Source of the DNA: UTCFX2 sp963726375
GTDB lineage: Bacteria > Chloroflexota > Anaerolineae > Anaerolineales > UBA4823
NCBI GenBank assembly: GCA_963726375.1
Contig: CAVSCE010000009.1
Location: 496,001 to 560,000, forward strand
Length of the DNA stretch: 64,000 nt
Direction of reading: 5' to 3'
The notes under the pieces are model-generated. The model was not told the origin of the DNA. It made no database searches and was given only the letters and a program-made list of their open reading frames with translations. Position numbers and translations under genes: made by a program. Numbering within the stretch: position 1 is the stretch's first letter; each line of letters opens with the position of its first letter. Below, one piece after another: positions 57,836-64,000 of this stretch.

Positions 57836-59369
57836 ATGCAAAGAAAAAAGATTCGAGAAGTATGGATCGCCCGGATTTCCTTATGCACAGCGTGTCTGGT
57901 TTGTGCTTCGTTGTTAAGCTGTAATATTTTGGCAAGCGCTCCACAATTTCTAGTTTCCCATTCTCCATCTCCTCAATTTTCGAGTTCTCCTTTGCAAACT
58001 TCAATTGAAACTCACGTTCAATTGTCTTCAACCCCACTTTTGTCCACGAATATACCGACCCAAACCAGAATAGATACTCAAACACCCAATCCGACACAAA
58101 TTTTTACAACAGAACCGCTTAACTCGCCAATCGGATCAGCGACAATTGTGCCGCCTTCCCTTACACCGGGTCCTGATCAGCTCACCAATGGAATGGATGT
58201 ATGGAATTCTGGTCTCGATCGATTTTCCGAGTTATATAACCGCTTTGGGACGTGTCTATTCCCCGCCAACCAGACGAGATCCTTTTCCAGCATATGTCTT
58301 CATTCGCTTAAATTTTGAATGCACCACAGGCAAATCTCTGATTGATCTGTATTCTGGATTGGTGATGGGGTTGAATTTTGTTCATAAACAATCAGGCTAC
58401 CCGGATCTAAGTATTGAGGATCTGCAGGGGCATAAATATCTTGTTACTTTGTTGGGTGCGTGTTGGCTTGCAGCACCTATACCTCGGACTCGTGCAAAGG
58501 ATGCTTATTACAACTTAAATTTTAAGGACCTCCCCCCTTTGACATTCTCTTCAGAGGCAAATCTAATGGAGAGCGAAGGAGATATTTGCTTCATTTCGGA
58601 TATGTATGGAACTGAAGAGGTATACAGCGCAAACCCGAATGGAGAAAATATTCTCCGATTGACAACAAATTTCAGCCGTGCTGCAGAACCATCATGGTCT
58701 AATGATCATCAGAAAATTGCCTATGTCAACTTTAAAAAAGGCAACGGAGATATTTCAATTATCAACCGGACAGGCGTTGGGTTAGTAGAATTGGAAATCT
58801 CTTCAGCAGATGAAGGGGCACCTGTTTGGGCTCCTTCAGACCAACAAATTGCATTTCATACTTTTCGAGACGGAAACTGGGAGGTCTATTCCAGCTCTCC
58901 TTCCGGGACTGATCTTCTAAATCTATCCAGAAGCTCTTTTGACGATATGTACCCTTCCTGGTCCCCGGATGGAAAACGTCTTGCTTTTCAAACACTCAGA
59001 GACGGAGATTGGGAAATCTATCTGATGAATTCTGATGGAACTCAATCGGAACGATTGACCAATAATGAAACAGACGAAATTCTCCCAGCCTGGTCTCCTG
59101 ATGGATACCAAATTCTTTTTTGGACTTTTCAATCCGGAACTTGGAAGTTAATGTCCATAAATCCAGATGGGCAGAATTTATCAACACTAACCACATATGA
59201 AAATCCTGGCTCAAATCCAAGCCGCGCAGCGTGGTCTCCAGATGGGGGAAAAATCCTTCTTTCTCTGCTTCGGGACGGATTCTTGCAACTCTATACGATG
59301 AATGCAGACGGCACTGAAGTCACCCGGCTTACCAGATCTCCTGCCAATTTTTTTGATCCTGACTGGTAG
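57836..59369 (+). CDS. TolB-like propeller lipoprotein (frameshifted)
   Basis: The N-terminus has a lipoprotein signal (ARISLCTACLVCASLLSC), then a Ser/Thr/Pro linker of about 100 residues, a domain of about 130 residues that begins RFGRVYSPPTRRDPFPAYVF, and a C-terminal propeller with six similar blades (ICFISDMYGTEEVYSANPNG, PSWSPDGKRLAFQTLRDGDW, IYLMNSDGTQSERLT, LYTMNADGTEVTRLT). The frame changes near 58240-58250. The blades match the TolB/DPP-IV-N repeat. It is likely surface-exposed; its partner is unknown. Confidence 0.8.
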
Positions 59370-59386
59370 GCGAGATACTTTCTCGT

Positions 59387-60905
59387 ATGGAGTCGAAAAC
59401 AAGCATGAATGTTGGTTGGCATGACCATCCGCAAGATAATATCGTCATCTTTATCCCAGGATATATGGGCAGTCGACTTCGCAACCGTGTCACTGGTGAG
59501 ATTGTTTGGATCGATATCCAAAAGATTTTGAAAGATCCATTAGAAATCCATTCCAATTTAATTCATCTTTTCAAGCAAATGCAATTCCCGAACGACGACC
59601 TGGTTCCAGACGGGATTGTCGAAGAAATCCTGTTCATCCCGCCATTTCTAAAGCAAAAACAATACGGACCACTTATTGATACACTGAAATCTTGGGGCTT
59701 TTCTGCTTCCATGGGGAATAAAGATGGAAAATCATCCAGGCTGTACACATTTGCCTACGACTGGCGGCAGGATAATCGAGAATCAGCAAGAAAGCTTTCT
59801 GCATTGGTACGATTTTTGAACAAGCGGCATCCCAATTCATTAATTTGGATTATTGCGCACAGCAATGGGGGCACCGTGGCACGTTGGTATATCGAAAAGG
59901 AAGGTGGGAAAGAATTTATCGATCGGCTGTTCTTAATTGCATGTCCATGGGATGGAGCCCCAAAATCCATCCAAACTTTACTTCAGGGACCAGAAATCTT
60001 CTTTTTACGTCTATTCAATCAATTTGGCATTCAGCACTATTTCCAGGAGACTGCTCTCACATTCCCGTCCTTTTACCAACTTATTCCTGGATTTCTCCCC
60101 TTCCTCAAGCAGGAAAATGGGAGTAAATTCGATCCATTTTTCGATCAGCGCTGGCTATCAAATTCCAGGCAGCGTGATATGCTCGAAAATGCCAGGAACT
60201 TCTACAATGAATTAGGGATGGATTTGAGTGTGGAAACACTTTGCTTTTTTGGTATCAATCAACCAACTGTCAGCGAAGGGATTGTATCGCAATCTGCTTC
60301 AGGAAAAATTAACAGACATTCGCTGGATAATGGATGAGGAAGGGGATGGGACTATACCTGTCCATAGTGCGGTTCACCCAAATGCGTCCCAAAAACTCCC
60401 ATATTCTGCTGACCATGGGGATATCTGCAATTACACACCTATGTTGGAAAAATTGAAGTTTGAATTAATTCAGCGGTACACCATCGGGGAGCTTGCTGCA
60501 GTTCCAGCTTCTCGAATAAAGGTAAGTTTTGATTCTGATCGAGACGTGTACCTTCCAGGTGAAGTTATTCCCATTTCCATCAAGGCATCTTCAATCGATA
60601 CCGGACTGCCTATTTATGATCTACAGGTGGAAGTGAACATTCACCAGATTGTAGGTTTAGAGAATTATAAATGGGTCGAATTTACAGAAAAATCAGGAAC
60701 AATTTCCGAACCGTTTTTTTTGGCAGAAGCTTGTAAATCTCCAGGTCGATATGAAGCGAAAGTTACAGCACCAGCCAAGGATGGATATTATGAGATGACA
60801 GCAAAAATCAAAACAAAAGAATTCGGTGTAGTAATTTGTCGTAAATTAATCCTGATTGAAGGAGATAAGATCGAATTTTCCAAAGGACAGATCCCGGAAA
60901 ATTAA
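59387..60905 (+). CDS. LCAT/PGAP1-like alpha/beta-hydrolase (lipase), frameshifted
   Basis: The first part has FIPGYMGSRLRNRVTGEIVW, YTFAYDWRQDNRESA and the nucleophile elbow WIIAHSNGGTVARW (H-S-N-G-G), a pattern of lecithin:cholesterol acyltransferase-like lipases. The catalytic His would be in YSADHGDICNY, and DEEGDGTIPVHSAVH fits the Asp region after the frame change near 60280-60290. The C-terminal 130 residues (about 60520-60900) form an immunoglobulin-like beta domain (VYLPGEVIPISIKASS). No signal peptide is evident. The stop overlaps the convergent adenosine deaminase gene by 4 bases. Confidence 0.78.
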
Positions 60906-61927
60906 TGATATTTTTCCTCCAGCTCTGTTCTTTCAAAATCTGAAAGAAATGCTGCCTTGAGCCCATTTTCTTGGATTTGTCGAACCTGGATCTGGGATAA
61001 ACCCGCTGCTGGGGCAGCAACTTCGTATTCATGGATCAAGTCAATACCGCTGATACCCGGATCATCCGTATTTATAGTCGCCAATAATCCTTGCTCCATG
61101 AAGCTCCGGATAGGGTGGCTAAAGTAATCAGGAACCGTGCTGGTCTGGAGATTGCTGGTCAGGTTGCATTCGATTGCGATATGATGTTCCCTAAGATATT
61201 CGATCAGCATAGAATCTTTGAGAGCAGTAACACCATGCCCGATCCGTTCAGCCTTCAATTCCAATACTGCCTGCCAGATGCTCTCCGGACCCGAACTTTC
61301 TCCAGCATGTGCGATGACATGCCAACCGGATTTGCGCGCCTCAAAAAAATGCTCTTTAAACAATACAGCCGGGTAATTCGCCTCATCCCCTGCCAGATCG
61401 AGCGCCGTAATTCTTTCACCCTGGCTGAGTAGTGCACGCAGCTCTTGCCAGCCAGATTTTGGACCATAAGTGCGGCTGATGATTCCAATCAGTTTTGATT
61501 TAAGATCAAACTCTTTTACTCCGGCATCCACCCCATCACATACTGCCTCAACGACCCGCCGAGGGTCGAGCTGATGTGCACCTGACATAAAGAACGGGGA
61601 AAAGCGCAATTCAACATAATCCAAACCTTCAATTTTCGCATCTTGAATATTTTCATAGGCAACCCGCCAACAGGAATCATAATCGACCAGAATTTGAATC
61701 ATCCATTGAAACTTGCCTATGAATTCCATCACTCCCGGCTGAGGATCAGTCACCTGTACATATGGTCTCAAACCTTCGACGTCCCAGGCAGGGAGATTTA
61801 AATTGTGCTTCCGGCTCAGATCGATGATCGTCTCAAGTCGGACACTTCCATCCAGATGGCGGTGGAGATCTACTAAAGGGAAATTGGGATCATGGTACAT
61901 AATTTGAATACTGCCTTTCAAATTCAA
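60902..61927 (-). CDS. add: Adenosine deaminase family protein
   Basis: The amidohydrolase deaminates adenosine or a related purine. The 341-residue protein has the metal-binding pair in LVDLHRHLDGSVRLE, His in VIAHAGESSGPESIWQAV, catalytic Glu in HAGE, IGHGVTALKDS, ECNLTSNLQTSTV and Asp in INTDDPGISG. These cover all metal and catalytic positions. The start may be an internal ATG ten codons in. Confidence 0.92.
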   Translation of the reverse strand: MNLKGSIQIMYHDPNFPLVDLHRHLDGSVRLETIIDLSRKHNLNLPAWDVEGLRPYVQVTDPQPGVMEFIGKFQWMIQILVDYDSCWRVAYENIQDAKIEGLDYVELRFSPFFMSGAHQLDPRRVVEAVCDGVDAGVKEFDLKSKLIGIISRTYGPKSGWQELRALLSQGERITALDLAGDEANYPAVLFKEHFFEARKSGWHVIAHAGESSGPESIWQAVLELKAERIGHGVTALKDSMLIEYLREHHIAIECNLTSNLQTSTVPDYFSHPIRSFMEQGLLATINTDDPGISGIDLIHEYEVAAPAAGLSQIQVRQIQENGLKAAFLSDFERTELEEKYH

Positions 61928-62113
61928 TAAAATGATACTCTACCTCAGCAGCCACCGCAAGTATCTTTGTTGAAATCTGCTCATTATTCGGGTAGAGATC
62001 GACTATAATAGCCAAGTTAATCTAGTTTCGATCGACATTTACGATCAGCAATCGAAAATGCGGGTTGATTTCCAATAAATTCATTAAGGAATACTCAAGA
62101 AGAGCGAGGGAGC

Positions 62114-62863
62114 ATGATAGAAGGTGAAAATATCGAACCAACAGAAATTAGCGAACCGGAAAGCGGACAAAAAAGTCGGATCCTGATTATTGGCATTGCG
62201 ATGCTTCTGGTCGGTTTAATCCTCGGCTATTTAGGCCGTGGCGCATTTGGACCAGAAGCAATTTCAGCTCGGAAGACAGAAACTGCAGCTGCCGCTGCTG
62301 TCCAAACCCAGGTTTCTTCAAATCAGGAAATGATGAAGTCGATTGTGGCCGAAACCATTCATTTCAAGGGAGATCCTGCCGCACCCATAACTATGATTGA
62401 GTTTAGCGACTTTCAATGACCTTATTGCGGCCGATGGGCAACTGACGCGGGTCGTCAGATTGAAGAAAATTTTGTCAATAAGGGTGATGTACGGTTAGGC
62501 TATTTTCATTTTGCTTTTCTTGGAGACGAGTCGATAGTCGCTGCTGAAGCGAGCGAATGCGCTGGAGACCAGGATAAATTTTGGGAATATCACGACTATT
62601 TATTCTCGCATCAAAACGGAGAAAACCAGGGTGCGTTCAGCGAGGAAAATCTGAAAAAATTTGCTCAAGAGATGGGACTCGACCAAAAAGCTTTCAACTC
62701 ATGCCTGGATTCCGGCAAATATACTGAAGCTGTCAATCGACAGAATGAGTTTGCTAGAAAATTAGGGGTTCAAAGCACGCCAAGTTTTCTGATTAATGGA
62801 ATTCCATTGGTTGGTGCGCAGCCGATTGAAAAATTTCAAGCATTATTCGAACAATTGAAGTAG
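62114..62863 (+). CDS. DsbA-like thiol oxidoreductase, probable selenoprotein (UGA at codon 102)
   Basis: One continuous frame of 249 codons is broken only by TGA at 62417-62419. The N-terminus has a transmembrane anchor (ILIIGIAMLLVGLILGYLG, residues 17-38), then an Ala-rich linker. The thioredoxin fold of the DsbA family follows: TMIEFSDFQ-TGA-PYCGRWAT, where the family has C-P-Y-C, so the stop codon replaces the first active-site Cys; then AAEASECAGDQDKFWEYHDYLF, and the cis-Pro loop LGVQSTPSFLINGIPLVGAQ. Everything after the TGA is intact and conserved. A hairpin suited to SECIS lies 20 bases after the TGA. I read it as Sec-Pro-Tyr-Cys. A GAGGGAGC site precedes the ATG. A TATAAT at 62004-62009 may be the promoter. 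A TGC-to-TGA error is the main alternative. Confidence 0.75.
62439..62462 (+). promoter_or_regulatory. Candidate bacterial SECIS hairpin
   Basis: CTGACG-CGGGT-CGTCAG forms a perfect 6-bp stem with a 5-base loop rich in G; three more pairs (CAA with TTG) follow across one bulged A. The stem base starts 20 bases and the loop 29 bases after the TGA, within the range usual for bacterial SECIS elements. It falls in the coding sequence, as bacterial SECIS elements do. Confidence 0.6.
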
Positions 62864-62913
62864 AAAATCCAGCTATTCCTTAGGATTCCAAAGGCAACAG
62901 CTTGATTTTCCCG

Positions 62914-62943
62914 AAAAAAGGCGATAAATACATCGCCTTTTTT
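62914..62943 (+). terminator. Intrinsic terminator after the DsbA-like gene
   Basis: A 12-bp stem (AAAAAAGGCGAT / ATCGCCTTTTTT) with a 6-base loop and a T-rich end. Confidence 0.8.
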
Positions 62944-63061
62944 CTAATCTTGTGGTTTCTCTTTCATGCAATTCAACTTATAGAATTTTTAAATTCCCAG
63001 TCTTATAACCTTGACCGCATCCTTATCTTATGGAAAAATACTTTTTAGGGTTTGTAAATCA

Positions 63062-63631
63062 ATGAGTTCAACCAGCGGCATATATATAAATTTAATTGTT
63101 TTTGATGGGGATGATACCCTCTGGTTTGGCCTTGATGGAGGTTATATTTCTGGGATCAATTATTCTGATTATGGGAGCGACACGTACACTTTTCGAAGAA
63201 TTGGGGAGGATTTTATCGAACGCAATGATGGACAGAGATTTCGTCTGTATCCAGAAGTCCGAAGTTTGCTCGCAAATCTCATGAATATGAAACTGCTGAT
63301 CTCTTTGGCAAGCTACAATCATCCTTCACCAGTTGAGAAAGCATTACACGCATTCGAAATTAATCAATTCTTTCTTCACCCCGTCATCGAATACAGCAGT
63401 CAAAAAGATAAAATGCTCAAAGCGATACTCCGCAAGTTTTCCCAGTCAGGTTGGCTAGTTAAACCTTCAACAACCCTCTTTATTGATGACGATCACCAGA
63501 ACCGCTATTTGAAACAAATGGAGTTTATTGGTGTACATTTTCTAAAGAAATCTTCAGATATTACAAATCTCAACGAGCTGATAAATAATCCTAAGTTTCA
63601 GCTAGTTCCTGCACAGAAAAGTCTGATTTGA
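63062..63631 (+). CDS. HAD-superfamily, magnesium-dependent phosphatase-1 (MDP-1)-like protein
   Basis: The protein starts MSSTSGIYINLIVFDGDDTLWF, with HAD motif I (D-G-D-D-T). Motif II is in LISLASYNHPSPVEKAL, a Lys in QKDKMLKAIL, and motif III in TLFIDDDHQNRYL. The S-Y-N-H-P stretch and D-D-D are typical of MDP-1 relatives. The length of 189 residues fits. The earlier ATG (63011) is less likely because the HAD fold begins right after 63062. The substrate may be a sugar phosphate or phosphoprotein; not determinable. Confidence 0.78.
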   Translation: MSSTSGIYINLIVFDGDDTLWFGLDGGYISGINYSDYGSDTYTFRRIGEDFIERNDGQRFRLYPEVRSLLANLMNMKLLISLASYNHPSPVEKALHAFEINQFFLHPVIEYSSQKDKMLKAILRKFSQSGWLVKPSTTLFIDDDHQNRYLKQMEFIGVHFLKKSSDITNLNELINNPKFQLVPAQKSLI

Positions 63632-63666
63632 ATATATTTCAGAAAACTATTACGAGGACTTGCTTA

Positions 63667-64000
63667 ATGAAATCGTATCGTAAAGAGATCTGGTTAAATA
63701 TTCCTGCGAGGCGCAGCTTTATCAACATCACTTCGAAAATTGAGGAGTGTTTGCGAGAGAGTGGGATTATCGAAGGTATTGCATTGGTAAATGCCATGCA
63801 TATCACCGCTTCTGTTTTCATTAATGATGACGAAAGCGGTTTGCACAGGGATTATGATGACTGGCTTGAACAACTGGCACCCCATGATCCTATCTCAAAA
63901 TATCGACACAACAGGACTGGAGAAGACAACGCTGACGCCCACCTGAAACGCCAGATTATGGGACGAGAGGTTGTAGTAGCCATCTCAAATGGCCTCCTTG
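63667..64000 (+). CDS. YjbQ/UPF0047 family protein (3' partial)
   Basis: The frame begins MKSYRKEIWLNIPARRSFINI, and continues VNAMHITASVFINDDESGLHRDYDDWLEQLAPHDP and NADAHLKRQIMGREVVVAI, the conserved segments of the YjbQ family (including the H-x-T-A-S and N-A-D-A-H-L motifs). Family members are thought to have thiamine-phosphate-synthase-like activity, weakly supported. The gene runs off the window at 64000, without visible disruption. Confidence 0.85.
   Translation, partial: MKSYRKEIWLNIPARRSFINITSKIEECLRESGIIEGIALVNAMHITASVFINDDESGLHRDYDDWLEQLAPHDPISKYRHNRTGEDNADAHLKRQIMGREVVVAISNGLL

Noticed and set aside
6600..60300. Other split genes as selenoproteins
   Set aside because: All the other broken genes change frame at the break; none continues in the same frame past a TGA.
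62417..62419. UGA as a genetic-code change (Trp or Cys)
   Set aside because: Elsewhere in the window TGA serves as a normal stop (for example adjacent to clear gene ends), so a general code change is ruled out.
5100..62943. Dispersed inverted repeats as mobile elements (MITEs)
   Set aside because: The hairpins at 5100, 9837, 19943, 37390, 50297 and 62914 have different sequences, no target duplications, and all lie at gene ends, so they are terminator-like.
1..64000. CRISPR array, tRNA, rRNA, IS element or prophage
   Set aside because: No regularly spaced repeats, no cloverleaf or TPsiC-arm signature in the gaps examined, and no transposase or phage gene were found.

Overview
The window reads like a chromosomal stretch of an anaerobic or facultative Chloroflexota bacterium of the Anaerolineae type. 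This is inferred from gene content, not from a marker tree. The clues are Thr/Pro-rich linkers in lipoproteins and secreted proteins, the SCO1664 / DUF3090 / MSMEG_4193 gene triad, a very long SecA, a DnaE with its C-terminal extension, a LysW-like zinc ribbon, and fused acyl-CoA synthetase/GNAT proteins. No rRNA, tRNA, CRISPR array, transposase or prophage gene was seen.

About twenty genes, including housekeeping ones (dnaE, mutM, rarA, thiolase), are split by single-base shifts between frames. Because essential genes are hit, these are most simply read as indel errors in the assembly, often in short homopolymers. I report each such gene as one CDS over its whole extent and state where the frame changes.

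Layout. 1-3.6 kb: a propeller-type sensor kinase (5' end missing), its NarL-type regulator and a receiver-only protein. 3.6-9.8 kb: a saccharopine-dehydrogenase-like enzyme behind a strong promoter with a CRP-like site, an amino-acid permease, a thiolase and an S1-domain protein. 9.9-16.9 kb, minus strand: homoserine dehydrogenase, the SCO1664/DUF3090/phosphomutase triad, RarA, and an Hsp70-like ATPase next to a gyrase-CTD-like protein. 17.2-24.4 kb: acyl-CoA synthetase/GNAT, then a four-gene run with two phosphatase/sulfatase-superfamily enzymes. 24.4-35 kb: a sulfotransferase, zinc-ribbon ORFs, HtrA, HAD, 2-hydroxyacid dehydrogenase, GalT, a lectin-like membrane protein, an XPB-N-like protein, a lipid kinase and a DUF429-like protein. 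35-40 kb: a YedF/DsrE-like protein behind a structured leader, an aldehyde dehydrogenase, and a two-subunit CoA transferase with a hydrolase between the subunits. 40-51 kb: DnaE with a zinc ribbon, AI-2E transporter and giant SecA. 51-56 kb: MutM, GNAT, MeaB, a B12-binding mutase subunit, a secreted protease and a YgjP-like metalloprotease. 56-64 kb: two propeller lipoproteins, a Pmp3-like peptide, a lipase, adenosine deaminase, a DsbA-like oxidoreductase, an MDP-1-like phosphatase and a YjbQ protein (3' end missing).

The most interesting signal is the DsbA-like gene at 62114-62863. Its only interruption is one in-frame TGA exactly where the first cysteine of the CxxC active site should be. 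A perfect small hairpin with a G-containing loop follows at the distance expected of a bacterial SECIS element. This looks like a selenocysteine DsbA (U-P-Y-C). A second gene (35204-35548) resembles the selenium-associated YedF family and sits behind a leader with mutually exclusive pairings, so selenium use is a plausible theme of this genome.
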